DNA of 30,146 bases from Chloroflexota bacterium (GCA_003520455.1 DOUV01000080.1:1-30146); one strand, 5' to 3'. Positions 8,089 to 16,580 are shown, numbered from the stretch's first letter. The notes: generated from the letters alone by a model not told the origin. Numbers and translations are program-made.

Positions 8089-9294
8089 TTAGAGATGGGC
8101 CTCAATCGCCCGGTGCAGATCTTGAAGGAGCACCTTCTCTATCTCCACGCCTCGGTGCTCGAGAACAGAAATGTCCTTGATTCCGTCTCCCGTGATCAGA
8201 CAGATGATGCGTTTGTCCTGCGGCAGATCGCCTGTACGAAGCAGCTTCATTACGGCGGCCAACGGGGTAGCAGCACCCGGCTGGACAAAGAGCCCCTCCT
8301 CGCTTGCCAAGCGCCCTTGTGCCTCCAGGATCTCCTTATCGGAGACCGTCATGATCGAGCTATTCGGAAAAGCACGAAGCTGGCGCAGAACGTGGTTCCC
8401 ACTTGGTGGGTAGGGGTTGGAAATCTCTGGCGCGACAGTTCTGGGATTCGAAACGCGGCTAATTTCTTCTCGACCGGCCTGAAAGGCTCTTGCGATGGGA
8501 GACGCCCCCTCGGCCTGGACGCCGATGATAGCGGGGACTGAGTGCAGCCAGCCCATCTGCTCGAGCTCTCGAACTCCCTTCAAAATCGCACTCATGTTCC
8601 CACCGGAGCTGAGTGGGAGCACGATGTAGTCGGCCATACCCTGACCGAGCGCCTCCCACAACTCATAGACAATTGTCTTTTGGCCTTCCACACGGAAGGG
8701 ATCATCGCTATTCGCAAAGTAGATGCCCAACCTTTGACCGATGATCAAGCTCTGGAAGTACAGATCCCCGTAGTCGCCATCTACAGTAATCAAGCGCGGG
8801 CTATGGACGGCAATCGGCCCGAGTTTCTGAGGATTGATCGTATCGGAGACCAAAATGTAGCAGGAGAGGCCCGCGCGTGCGGCATAGGCAGCCACTGATG
8901 CGCCCATGTTACCTGAGGAGACTGTGCCGATGCGAGTCAATCCTAGCTCGAGTGCTCGCTGCACGGAGAGTACCGTCCCTCGATCTTTGAAAGAGCCGGT
9001 CGGATTGCGTCGTTCGTCCTTCAGGAACAACTCGCTCAGACCCAAGGCACTCTCCAAACGGTGCGCTCTCATCAGTGGGGTATTGCCCTCTGCCAGGGAA
9101 AGGGAGGCATCCATCTGGAGCGGCGGCAGCACTTGCTGAAACCGCACGAGAATAGAATCACCGGTCGGAAAAGGAGCTCTCGCCTCTGCAAGGTCCACCT
9201 GGACTTCTAGCGGTTCATTGCAACTCGGACACCGTTGGAGGAATTCCGTTCGCTGATAGTGGTGCCGGCAATTTGTACACCCCAATCTCGACAC
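8089..9294 (-). CDS. PLP-dependent threonine synthase-like enzyme with N-terminal zinc ribbon
   Basis: A 401-residue fold-type II PLP enzyme. An N-terminal zinc ribbon has Cys6, Cys9, Cys22 and Cys25. The PLP lysine is Lys103 in NPTGSFKDRG, followed by SSGNMGASVAAYAA and the phosphate-binding LSSGGNMSAI. This layout is that of threonine synthase and its relatives, which do beta- or gamma-replacement or elimination on amino-acid substrates. I chose the GTG at 9294 because AGGAGG stands seven bases upstream and because a longer frame would overlap the EamA gene. With this start only one base separates the EamA stop from the start, a sign of translational coupling. With no other threonine genes nearby it may be a catabolic PLP enzyme rather than housekeeping ThrC. 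Confidence 0.88.
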   Translation of the reverse strand: MSRLGCTNCRHHYQRTEFLQRCPSCNEPLEVQVDLAEARAPFPTGDSILVRFQQVLPPLQMDASLSLAEGNTPLMRAHRLESALGLSELFLKDERRNPTGSFKDRGTVLSVQRALELGLTRIGTVSSGNMGASVAAYAARAGLSCYILVSDTINPQKLGPIAVHSPRLITVDGDYGDLYFQSLIIGQRLGIYFANSDDPFRVEGQKTIVYELWEALGQGMADYIVLPLSSGGNMSAILKGVRELEQMGWLHSVPAIIGVQAEGASPIARAFQAGREEISRVSNPRTVAPEISNPYPPSGNHVLRQLRAFPNSSIMTVSDKEILEAQGRLASEEGLFVQPGAATPLAAVMKLLRTGDLPQDKRIICLITGDGIKDISVLEHRGVEIEKVLLQDLHRAIEAHL

Positions 9295-9295
9295 T

Positions 9296-10279
9296 CTATC
9301 GCCTCCTTCCACTTCTGCCTTCCCCCCCGCTGCCGCCACCTCGGCGCGCCGGCGCGTTCACCGCTGTCCAGAGCTGTTCCAACTGTCCAACAAGCACGCC
9401 CAGCAGAATCAACACCAGACCGGCCAACTGCCAGCCAAACAGGTGCTCGCCCAGAATCAAGTAGGCCAGGACAACGGACATGGCCGGCTCCAGGGTTCCG
9501 ATGAGCGCCGCCTCACCCGAGTGGAAATACTGGAGCGCTTTCAGAAAGGCAAAGAAGCCGACGAATCCGCCGACCGCGGCCATGTAGAGGGCTGGCCCCC
9601 ACAGTTCGGGCTGAAGATCAGCATGGACTAACTGCCAGGGAGGCCGGAGCAAAAGTAGGGTGAGGAAGGCGAAGGTGGTATAGTAGGGGGCGACGACTCC
9701 AGCCGAGAGCCGCGTCACATGGCGACGACTCAACACAAAGAAAATTGCATAGCAGATCGCGTTCGCGAGAGCCAGGATCGAGCCGAGATTGACCCTCATC
9801 CCCAGTGCCTGAACATTCTCTCCAAGGGTCAAGAATGCAGCCCCAACGAGGGCGGCCGCTAAGCCGAGGATTCGAGGACGAGTGATCGGCACCCCGTTTA
9901 GGATCCGATCCCCCACAGTGACCCACGACGGATAGGTGGCAAAGAGCAGCGCGACGTGTGAGGCGGGGATGCGGGCTAGCGCTAGCACCGAGAGGGTGGA
10001 AGCCACGCCACTCCCTAACGCACCAAGCAATCCAACACGCAGTAGCAGCCCCGATGGGAGCCGCACTACTCTCCGACACAACACCGCATAAGTCCAATGG
10101 AGTGCGAGACCAAAAGCAAAGCGCACAGCAACCAAGGTCAGTGGGTCCACGTCCTGGCGTAACGCGATCTTGGCGACTATGGCTTGCGAGGCGTACAGGG
10201 TGACCCCTATCAGCATGTAGGTCAAGCCAACCAGTTGGTCGTGCACAAGAGGTCGCCCTTCTCCCCGGCAGTAAGTCAC
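9296..10279 (-). CDS. EamA/DMT-family transporter
   Basis: About ten hydrophobic helices in two EamA halves make this a drug/metabolite transporter, 327 residues from the first possible start. Such proteins usually export amino acids or small metabolites. The second repeat has the family-like EPAMSVVLAYLILGE segment near residue 270. The GTG at 10279 has no clear ribosome binding site; an in-frame GTG at 10246 has a GGGGAGAAGG stretch upstream and would remove 11 polar residues, so the true start may be there. The C-terminus is a basic Gly/Arg-rich tail. It is 28 bases after the SDR and directly coupled to the PLP enzyme, suggesting it handles a product or excess substrate of that enzyme. Confidence 0.87.
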   Translation of the reverse strand: MTYCRGEGRPLVHDQLVGLTYMLIGVTLYASQAIVAKIALRQDVDPLTLVAVRFAFGLALHWTYAVLCRRVVRLPSGLLLRVGLLGALGSGVASTLSVLALARIPASHVALLFATYPSWVTVGDRILNGVPITRPRILGLAAALVGAAFLTLGENVQALGMRVNLGSILALANAICYAIFFVLSRRHVTRLSAGVVAPYYTTFAFLTLLLLRPPWQLVHADLQPELWGPALYMAAVGGFVGFFAFLKALQYFHSGEAALIGTLEPAMSVVLAYLILGEHLFGWQLAGLVLILLGVLVGQLEQLWTAVNAPARRGGGSGGEGRSGRRR

Positions 10280-10307
10280 AATCGCTTGCGGCGAGGCGGC
10301 ACTGGCA

Positions 10308-11090
10308 TCAGGGCGAGATGAAAGCGCCGCCAGTCACCATGATGTTCTCGGCATTGATATAGCTGGCCTCAGACGAGCAGAGAAAGGTGATGACCGCGGC
10401 GACTTCCGCAGGTCGTGCCATACGCGGAATCGGATGGTGCTTGTAGCGCTCCCTGATCTCCTCTTCCGTTTCCGGCCATAGACCTTCAGCCCACAACTCG
10501 TGCGACCGTTCTGTCTCGGTATCTCCTTGAGAGATGGCATTGCAAGTGATACCATGCCGGCCAAGCTCGATGGCGATCTGGCGCGTGAAGCCGAGCACTC
10601 CCGCTTTTGCAGCCGAATAGGCGGGTGACCAGGCAAGTGGCTCACCGTGGGTTCCCGCACTCGAGGCAATGTTGACAATCCGGCCCCAACCCTTCTTTTT
10701 CATAAAGGGTACCACGGCCTTGGTGCACCGGAACTGGCTCCCGAGGTTGAAGTCCACTACGCGAGCCCAGTCCTCCTCGGATATCTCCTCGAGAAAACGT
10801 GGTGTCTGCAAGCTCCCACCGGCACTATTGACCAGGATATCGACGCTACCGAAGATGTGGACCGCGCGCGCGACCATCTCCTGGACCTGCTGGGGCTTGG
10901 TCACATCCGCGTTGACGGCCAAGACGTCCGCGCCGGTCGCCTTGACGTCCGCTTCCGCCTGTCGCAGGCGCTCTTCGACGATATCGTTGAGGACGATTGC
11001 GGCGCCTTGCGCTGCCATCTGCAAAGCAGCTTCCTTCGCGATGCCTCGCCCCGAGCCGGTCAGCAGCGCCACTTTCCCTTCGAATGTCAT
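10308..11090 (-). CDS. SDR-family oxidoreductase (SDR-1, minus strand)
   Basis: A classical short-chain dehydrogenase of 260 residues starting at an ATG with an AAAGGGGA ribosome binding site. A longer in-frame start 16 residues earlier adds no family sequence. The cofactor motif is TGSGRGIA (11-18), with Ala instead of the last Gly. Asp36 at the end of strand 2 predicts NAD(H). The NNAG motif reads NSAG. Catalytic Ser143, Tyr158 and Lys162 are present, and Asn is kept in FNLGS. It has the WPET segment and ERS/ERxxE start of the substrate lid that mark six of the nine SDRs here. Its closest local relative by eye is the SDR at 24665, sharing GGSL(Q/R)TPRF and LWAEGLWPET-like text. It oxidises an alcohol or reduces a carbonyl; the substrate is unknown. 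Confidence 0.92.
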   Translation of the reverse strand: MTFEGKVALLTGSGRGIAKEAALQMAAQGAAIVLNDIVEERLRQAEADVKATGADVLAVNADVTKPQQVQEMVARAVHIFGSVDILVNSAGGSLQTPRFLEEISEEDWARVVDFNLGSQFRCTKAVVPFMKKKGWGRIVNIASSAGTHGEPLAWSPAYSAAKAGVLGFTRQIAIELGRHGITCNAISQGDTETERSHELWAEGLWPETEEEIRERYKHHPIPRMARPAEVAAVITFLCSSEASYINAENIMVTGGAFISP

Positions 11091-11206
11091 CTGCTTCCCC
11101 TTTCGGCATTGTCCACGATGGATGAAGTACAGAGTCATAGTTCGTACTTCTCAGCCTTATCAGGACACACGCATTGTTTGGATACAGGTAGGAGTGCGAC
11201 GAGCGT

Positions 11207-11845
11207 TCAGACCGCGAGTACTCGTGCAGGGTTTTCGACCAGCATTGTGCGTAGGGCAGCATCCATGATCCCCATCCTCTCGCACATGAAGCTGACGTTG
11301 GGGAGCAGGTGATCGTATCTCCACCCACCATAGCGACGCAGGTTCGTCTTGAAACAGACGTCTTGCGAGAGGCACCCATGTTCGATCATCTCGAGCAGTG
11401 CCGCAGCGCGCTCCGTGTCCTGTGGCTCTGCCCATAGCGTACGGTAAGACCCGGGATGGAGCGCGTAATAGTGCTCGTGGCCGAAGCAGTCAGACTCGAT
11501 GAAAAAGCCTTCATCGGCAGCGGCGCGGTAATACTCTGCCTTCATTGGCTCATCGATATGCCAAAAAGATGACGCGCTGCGAGTCGACCCCCTCGGCTTT
11601 AATGATTGCCATCACGTGAGCAATCTCCACCCCGTTGGCTCGCGAGCCAAACAGGCCAAGGCTGGCCATGCCCACCGCTTCGTCACCGCACTCGGGAACC
11701 GGTGAGGCGTCAGGCAGAGTCCCGGCCAATCAGCCCGGCAGAGCAACTGCCCATGCATGAGCGTAACGCCGAGCTCTGCCGGGCTGATTGCACGGGTAAT
11801 GGTCATGACTGGCTTGCTGTCAGTCGCCACTGTCTCTACCCCCAC
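11207..11845 (-). pseudogene. Phosphotriesterase-family hydrolase, internally deleted and frameshifted
   Basis: Minus-strand reading begins with KPVMTITRAISPAELGVTLMHGQLL, the typical N-terminus of phosphotriesterase-family (amidohydrolase superfamily) proteins, where relatives have the metal-binding HEH; here the text is HGQ. About 100 bases later the sequence jumps to GVEIAHVMAIIKAEGVDSQR, then FGHEHYYALHPG, SQDVCFKTNLRRYGGWRYDH and MLVENPARVL, the C-terminal third of the family. Most of the middle of a barrel of about 320 residues is therefore missing. A one-base shift in a run of five T near 11563 separates the last two pieces. A perfect 18-base inverted repeat sits at the N-terminal deletion point. 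The gene cannot make a working enzyme. It lies between the M24 gene and SDR-1. Confidence 0.82.
11727..11790. repeat. Perfect 18-bp inverted repeat inside the phosphotriesterase remnant
   Basis: The arms at 11727-11744 and 11773-11790 are exact reverse complements (CAATCAGCCCGGCAGAGC and its complement), separated by 28 bases. The right arm is native coding sequence for the ISPAEL part of the protein. The left arm lies where family similarity breaks off, so it looks like an inverted copy made during the event that deleted the middle of the gene. Confidence 0.85.
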
Positions 11846-11927
11846 GAGGGAACCTGGCTGGAGATCAACCGAAGATTGCCCAACCAGCTCTTGCGCAGCA
11901 AAGCAGAGAAGTTCTACGGAGGCAAGC

Positions 11928-13067
11928 TTATACGACCACCAGTTGGCGCTCGAAGTTAGTCAAGGTCTCCCGGCCATCCTCTGTTATAAGCACAACCTCA
12001 CCGCACGCTATGCTGTACTTGCGATCATGGAACTCGAGGTGTGGGACCAAGTGAAAGACCATGCCTGGTTGAAGTGGACTGGGATCGTCCGGCTGTAAGG
12101 ACATGGCGTAGGTCTCCGGCCATTGCAGTCCGATTGTGTAGCCCGCTCGGTGCTGAAAGTAGGGGAGATAGTTGGTCTCTTCAAACGCCTTCTCACATAC
12201 TCGCTGCACCTCGCCAGAGGTCACACCTGGGTGCATTGCCGCGATTGTTCGCCGGAGCGCCAGCGTGACAGCCTGCGCTGCGCGCTCGACGTGCTCGTCC
12301 GGCTGACCAAGAACTGCCGTGCGTAGCAGGGGGACGGTGTAGCCTTGCACCCGGCAGGAAATCTCGAAGAAGACGATGTCCCCGCGCTCAATCCTCTTTC
12401 CATTCCAGCTCGCGTGGGGAATTACAGACCGCTCACCTGCCACGATGAAATTGGTATTAACCATGTGTTCGCTACCAGCCAGAATAGCGGCCTGATAGAC
12501 GGCAGCCGCCAATTCGTTCTCGCTTTTCCCCTCTTCGATAGCGGCCACCCCCGCCCGCATCGCCGCTTCGACCGCTCTCGCGGCCTGGCGCATATATTCA
12601 ATCTCAGCCGGAGACTTGATCATGCGGAGTCGTTCCACCACACCGGCGCTGTCCACGAGCGTCGCCCGTGGTAAGAGTTCCTGTAGCCGTTCGAACTCCT
12701 CCGCTGAGACACGATTCTTTTGGATGCCGATCTTCCCATTCGCGAGGTCGAGCCCCGCAAGCAAGGCCCGAACCACCTGTAACGGATCCGCCCCTGGTCG
12801 GTATGAGGTCCAGTCCTCAATCCAGTTGAAGTGCTCGGCGTTGTACTCCTCAGTCACATAGATCAACAACCGCGGTGGGCCATCGCGCGGGACGATCAGA
12901 TACTGAGGCGGCCCCCAGTTCATAGAGAGCCCGCTCAGGTAGTAGAGATTCTCCGCGCCACTGACGAGAAGAGCATCAACTCCCGTCAGCTCCATCTGGC
13001 GGCGGAGCCGGTCTCGGCGTTCCTCGTACTCCCCTATCGAAAACGGAAGGTTACTGGCTACTGACAT
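11928..13067 (-). CDS. Creatinase-like M24-family protein (metal ligands not conserved)
   Basis: A 379-residue protein with a creatinase N-terminal domain (about 1-150, with VDALLVSGAENLYYLSG) and a pita-bread catalytic domain. The usual M24 metal ligands are largely absent: GDIVFFEI has Glu where the first Asp is expected, GYTVPLLRT lacks the second Asp, and MVFHLVPHLE lacks the Glu of the normal IEP. His is kept in HRAGYTIGL. This pattern fits the metal-independent creatinase and ectoine-hydrolase (DoeA-like) side, which cleaves C-N bonds of small molecules, rather than aminopeptidase P. The ATG has GGGGAGAGG upstream. It is the first gene of the minus-strand block, behind the promoter at 13332-13304. 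A second M24 gene closes the window at the other end. Confidence 0.85.
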   Translation of the reverse strand: MSVASNLPFSIGEYEERRDRLRRQMELTGVDALLVSGAENLYYLSGLSMNWGPPQYLIVPRDGPPRLLIYVTEEYNAEHFNWIEDWTSYRPGADPLQVVRALLAGLDLANGKIGIQKNRVSAEEFERLQELLPRATLVDSAGVVERLRMIKSPAEIEYMRQAARAVEAAMRAGVAAIEEGKSENELAAAVYQAAILAGSEHMVNTNFIVAGERSVIPHASWNGKRIERGDIVFFEISCRVQGYTVPLLRTAVLGQPDEHVERAAQAVTLALRRTIAAMHPGVTSGEVQRVCEKAFEETNYLPYFQHRAGYTIGLQWPETYAMSLQPDDPSPLQPGMVFHLVPHLEFHDRKYSIACGEVVLITEDGRETLTNFERQLVVV

Positions 13068-13303
13068 CCACCTCTCCCCGTCGGCACCCAGATTGCGTGC
13101 GTGTCGATGCCGATCAACTGTGCGTGAGTCAAGTTCGGGATATTCGCATCAAGATCTCAGCGGAGCATGTCGTTTCGCAGTTCTTGATTACAGGCCCAAG
13201 CAACGATTGCCGGGCCAGTAGAGGTTGGCGCGGATGGTAGACAAAGAGGGTGTTGAGTTCGCGCGATCTTCAGCGGAGAGCCGTGTGACCAGATATGTCA
13301 AAT
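13068..13303. other. Leader of the minus-strand block, no gene
   Basis: This stretch is the 5' untranslated part of the minus-strand transcript expected from the promoter at 13332-13304. Plus-strand frames that start here (13225, 13295) run through the plus-strand promoter and end inside or before the SDR gene, with no family resemblance. A further TGTCAA copy lies at 13296-13301 beside the minus-strand -10 element and could be a third half-site. Confidence 0.5.
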
Positions 13304-13332
13304 CTTATAACAAAGACCGCGGTTTTTGTCAA
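13304..13332 (-). promoter_or_regulatory. Sigma-70-type promoter for the minus-strand block
   Basis: On the minus strand TTGACA (13332-13327) is followed after exactly 17 bases by TATAAG (13309-13304). That is a perfect -35 and a five-of-six -10 at the ideal spacing. It faces the M24 gene starting at 13067, giving a leader of about 230 bases. Confidence 0.7.
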
Positions 13333-13345
13333 TACTCTCTTGACA
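13327..13345. promoter_or_regulatory. Palindrome TGTCAA-N7-TTGACA formed by the two -35 boxes
   Basis: The -35 elements of the two divergent promoters are mirror images separated by seven bases, so together they form an inverted repeat. One protein bound here would cover both -35 boxes and could control both directions at once. No regulator gene is in the window. Confidence 0.5.
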
Positions 13346-13368
13346 CATGGCGGAATTCGTCGTATTAT
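13340..13368 (+). promoter_or_regulatory. Sigma-70-type promoter for the plus-strand block
   Basis: TTGACA (13340-13345) is followed after 17 bases by TATTAT (13363-13368), a perfect -35 and a five-of-six -10. Transcription would start near 13375, about 85 bases before the first SDR of the plus-strand block. Confidence 0.72.
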
Positions 13369-13460
13369 GGCGGCACCCTCGTCGCAGGGACCTCGCCTCA
13401 GCGAGAACACCCTCAATACATCCTCTCTCGACTGCCTACTGTTACTCAAGGGGAGGAGAC

Positions 13461-14225
13461 ATGCTCATGAGATTCCAGGGGAGAGTCGCGTTGGTCACCG
13501 GATCGGGTCGTGGGATCGGGAAGGCGACGGCGTTGCGCCTGGCTCGCGAGGGGGCAGCGGTCGCTATCAATGACGTGGTCGAAGAGCGTCTACAGCAAGC
13601 GCGGACCGACTTCGATGCAATTAGCGCACAGCTCTTGACAATCAAAGCCGATGTCACCGATACCCAGCAGGTGCGCCAGATGGTCGATCAGGTCGTCGAA
13701 CGATTCGGCCGGCTCGACGTTCTGGTGAACAACGTGGGCGCCAGTTGGGGCTCGACCAAGATAGACGTGGATGAGGCTGACTGGGACCGGATTCTCGACG
13801 TGAATCTCAAGAGCGTTCTCCGGTGTGTGCAGGTCGCCGTTCCCCATATGGTCAGACAGGGCGGCGGTAAGATTGTCAATATCGCTTCGAGCGCAGGACG
13901 CTACCGCTCGCTCTTCGCCGGCCACCCGTATGTCTGTGCCAAAGCCGGCATACTTGGGTTCACGCGTCAGCTCGCATTCGAACTGGCCTCTAAGGGGATC
14001 AACGTCAACTGCGTGGTGCCCGGGAATATCGGAACAGAGGAAGGCGAGAAAGACTGGGCGAACCTTCCAAAAGATCTCACAGATTTCATCATGGACTCCA
14101 CACCGATTCGGCGTCTGGGGAAGCCCGAAGAAATCGCGGCGGCCATCGCGTTCCTGGCCTCAGATGACGCCAGCTATGTTACGGGTGTCGCCCTCGATGT
14201 AAACGGTGGATTGTGGATGGCCTGA
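13461..14225 (+). CDS. SDR-family oxidoreductase (SDR-2)
   Basis: A 254-residue classical SDR, the first gene behind the plus-strand promoter. The ribosome binding site GGGGAGGAG serves either the ATG at 13461 or the in-frame ATG at 13467; homologues usually begin at the second (MRFQGRVALVTG). The cofactor motif TGSGRGIG is at 13-20, Asp38 predicts NAD(H), and the NNxG motif is NNVG. Ser143, Tyr157 and Lys161 are intact, and Asn is kept in DVNLKS. It belongs to the second local subgroup, with EEGEKDWANLP in the lid and an NGGLWM ending, shared with the SDRs at 16581 and 17378. It is cut off from the next gene by 359 bases containing hairpins. Confidence 0.92.
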   Translation: MLMRFQGRVALVTGSGRGIGKATALRLAREGAAVAINDVVEERLQQARTDFDAISAQLLTIKADVTDTQQVRQMVDQVVERFGRLDVLVNNVGASWGSTKIDVDEADWDRILDVNLKSVLRCVQVAVPHMVRQGGGKIVNIASSAGRYRSLFAGHPYVCAKAGILGFTRQLAFELASKGINVNCVVPGNIGTEEGEKDWANLPKDLTDFIMDSTPIRRLGKPEEIAAAIAFLASDDASYVTGVALDVNGGLWMA

Positions 14226-14584
14226 TTCTGGGCGAGGCAGACATTGTAGCATCCTCTCATCGTCAGATCCGGTCTCTTTGACTGGGGCGGACATTCGTGG
14301 TCGATCCTCCTGTAGCCTCGTTGCTACAGCGAGAGGGTACAGGCACCGTCCATCGCCTGTGGCCACACTAACCGTCAGCCGGACACCATTCATTCGTGGA
14401 TAGCATTTCCACTCCAATCGCAGAACAACGCGCCGGGTCGTGCTATTTTCCTCTCGATACGAACAGCTACCCCGGCGACATTCAACCTCCCAGCACCTTC
14501 GTCAGAAAGTGGGGGCGGAGGGGTGTTGCGCGCGGCTGAGCCACGCGCAAGACCCCCTTACCCCCAACAGAGCGGAGCCATGTG
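14226..14584. other. Intergenic leader with hairpins, no gene
   Basis: No coding frame is credible here. Two RNA hairpins are visible: CTGTAGC pairing with GCTACAG around a six-base loop (14310-14329), and a much stronger one at 14520-14556 described separately. No good promoter was found; the TTGACT near 14278 lacks a matching -10. The stretch may end or attenuate transcription between SDR-2 and the transporter/oxygenase genes. Confidence 0.5.
14520..14556 (+). promoter_or_regulatory. Strong hairpin upstream of the ABC ATPase gene
   Basis: A near-continuous stem: an outer GGGT/ACCC segment, a seven-pair TTGCGCG/CGCGCAA core and an inner GGC/GCC, with two single mismatches and a TGA loop. 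It ends about 28 bases before the ATPase start and is not followed by a T run, so it is not a standard terminator. It may be an attenuator, an RNA-processing barrier or a terminator helped by Rho. Confidence 0.6.
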
Positions 14585-15355
14585 ATGGCCGACGACATTA
14601 TGGTACGTCTGAGCGACGTACATAAGTGGTATGGCGACCTCCATGTTCTCAAGGGCATCGATCTGGAGGTGCGGCGCTCGGAGAAACTGGTGCTGATCGG
14701 GGCCAGCGGCTCCGGGAAGACCACGATCCTGCGCTGTGTAATCGGCCTGGAGCACATCGACCATGGCGCGATCGGGATTGAGGGGGAAACGTTTCAGTCG
14801 GCAGTTGATGGCCGACTCAGCTCTCCAAGCGAGAAGAACATGCGGCGCCTCCGCAACAAAGTTGGCATGGTCTTCCAGCAGTTTAATCTTTTCCCCCATA
14901 TGACAGTCCTCGAAAACATCATCGAAGCTCCGGTCTACAGCAAGAAAGTTCCGAGATCCGAAGCCATCTCCAAAGCAGAATGGCTGCTTGACAAGGTGGG
15001 GTTGCTGGATAAGCGCGACGTCTATCCCTCCAGACTTTCGGGAGGTCAACAGCAACGCACGGCTATCGCACGAGCACTGGCGATGGAACCCGATATCATG
15101 TTGTTCGACGAGGTCACCTCCGCTCTAGACCCGGAATTGATCGGCGAAGTCTTGAACGTCATGCGCCAACTGGCCCGCGAGGGCATGACAATGCTCATCG
15201 TCACCCACGAGATGGGCTTCGCGAATGAGGTGGCCGACCGAATTATCTACATGGACGGAGGGCTCATTATCGAAGAGGGTCCACCTGAGCTGATCTTCAA
15301 ACAACCATCCCACGAACGGACCCAGTCCTTCCTGCGCGCGATTCTGGAGCATTAG
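14585..15355 (+). CDS. Polar amino acid ABC transporter, ATP-binding subunit
   Basis: A 256-residue cytoplasmic ATPase that powers the importer whose other parts lie at 25555-28208. Walker A is GASGSGKT (39-46). The Q-loop region is [18 protein letters not shown], the signature is LSGGQQQR, Walker B is [12 protein letters not shown] and the H-loop is VTHEMGF. These and the length match the GlnQ/HisP family. The ATG at 14585 has GGAG seven bases upstream; a GTG three bases earlier and an ATG at 14600 are poorer. The ATPase is about 10 kb away from its binding protein and permeases, with the oxygenase and SDR genes in between, which ties the transporter to their pathway. The gene ends four bases before the Rieske gene. 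Confidence 0.94.
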   Translation: MADDIMVRLSDVHKWYGDLHVLKGIDLEVRRSEKLVLIGASGSGKTTILRCVIGLEHIDHGAIGIEGETFQSAVDGRLSSPSEKNMRRLRNKVGMVFQQFNLFPHMTVLENIIEAPVYSKKVPRSEAISKAEWLLDKVGLLDKRDVYPSRLSGGQQQRTAIARALAMEPDIMLFDEVTSALDPELIGEVLNVMRQLAREGMTMLIVTHEMGFANEVADRIIYMDGGLIIEEGPPELIFKQPSHERTQSFLRAILEH

Positions 15356-15359
15356 CGCC

Positions 15360-16568
15360 ATGAGCCCCAGTTTCATGAACGACGAGATCCGCGGGCTGAT
15401 CGAGAATCATCGGCTGGGCTGGACCCTGGCCCGTCCGTTCTACACGGATTCCGCGGTGTATGAGCTAGAGGTCGAGCGGATCTTCCGGAAGTCCTGGCTC
15501 TTTGCCGGCCACATTAGTCGGATCCCGAAGCCGGGTGATTACTTCCTCTACGAGTTCGACGGCGAGTCGTTGATCATCATCCGCGCCGACGACGACAGGC
15601 TGCACGCGCTCTTGAATGTCTGCCGCCACCGCGGCTCGCGAGTCTGTCCTGATGAGTCCGGGCACGTACACTACCTCGTATGCCCGTACCACGCTTGGGC
15701 ATACGAGCGTGACGGCAGACTGAAAGCCGCCCGACTGATGCCCGACGATTTTGACCGGACGCAGTTCGGGCTTTGCGAGGCCAGGCTTCAGGTGCTCGAA
15801 GGCTTCATCTTCGTGAGCCTGGCCGATGATCCGCCGGACTTTACGCCGGTTGTACGAGATATCCGGCCCCATCTCGAGCCGCACGAATTCGGTCAGGTCC
15901 GGATCTGCCACACAGCACGCCGCCTCGTCAGAGCGAACTGGAAGATTCTCGCCGAAAACTTTCGTGAGTGTTACCACTGCGGCCCGTCGCACCCCGAGTT
16001 GTGCCGCACTCTGCTGTTAGCAGCGGCGGTCGGTTCCCCGAGACTTACGCAAAAAGAACGACACTTGAACGAGCAAGCGATGGCTCGATGGCGGCAGATG
16101 GGGCTGGTCACAGATCGTGTCGCGCACACAGTCGAGAACTGGTTTCAGGCATACCGTGTGCCGATCGGCGAGGGCATGGTGAGCTTGACCCTGGATGGCC
16201 AATTTGTCGCGCCGCCAATGGGCTGCTTCGGAGACCCGGAGGAGGTCGGTCACCTGAATGTTGCGATCCTACCCACCTTCTGCCTCGAAGCCAGTGTCGA
16301 TCACGCCCTGATCATGTGTTTCACACCGGTTGGGCCGGCACTGACCCGACTGCAAATGGACTGGCTGGTTCGTGGTGACGCCGTGGAAGGCGTTGATTAC
16401 GAGGTCGAGCGCGTCACCGAGATGTGGCAGATTGTGGGCGACCAGGATTGGAAGCTCTGCGAGGACACCCAAGCCGGTGTCACCTCGCGCCACTATCAAC
16501 CGGGGCCATACGCAGAGATTGAATCGAAACCGGACATTTTCGTGCGCTGGTATCTGCGGCAGTTATGA
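15360..16568 (+). CDS. Rieske non-heme iron oxygenase, alpha subunit (GbcA/CntA-like)
   Basis: A 402-residue ring-hydroxylating-type oxygenase alpha subunit. The Rieske [2Fe-2S] ligands are Cys88, His90, Cys108 and His111 (CRH then CPYH). The mononuclear iron site has His206 and His211 in ENFRECYHCGPSH, with Asp363 in DWKLCED as the likely third ligand. The residue bridging the two centres is Glu203 rather than Asp, as described for carnitine monooxygenase CntA and seen in glycine-betaine oxygenase GbcA-type proteins. That points to N-dealkylation of a quaternary or methylated amine rather than to an aromatic ring, but the exact substrate is open. No reductase or ferredoxin partner is in the window. 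It follows the ABC ATPase by four bases. Confidence 0.9.
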   Translation: MSPSFMNDEIRGLIENHRLGWTLARPFYTDSAVYELEVERIFRKSWLFAGHISRIPKPGDYFLYEFDGESLIIIRADDDRLHALLNVCRHRGSRVCPDESGHVHYLVCPYHAWAYERDGRLKAARLMPDDFDRTQFGLCEARLQVLEGFIFVSLADDPPDFTPVVRDIRPHLEPHEFGQVRICHTARRLVRANWKILAENFRECYHCGPSHPELCRTLLLAAAVGSPRLTQKERHLNEQAMARWRQMGLVTDRVAHTVENWFQAYRVPIGEGMVSLTLDGQFVAPPMGCFGDPEEVGHLNVAILPTFCLEASVDHALIMCFTPVGPALTRLQMDWLVRGDAVEGVDYEVERVTEMWQIVGDQDWKLCEDTQAGVTSRHYQPGPYAEIESKPDIFVRWYLRQL

Positions 16569-16580
16569 GGGAGGAACGCC

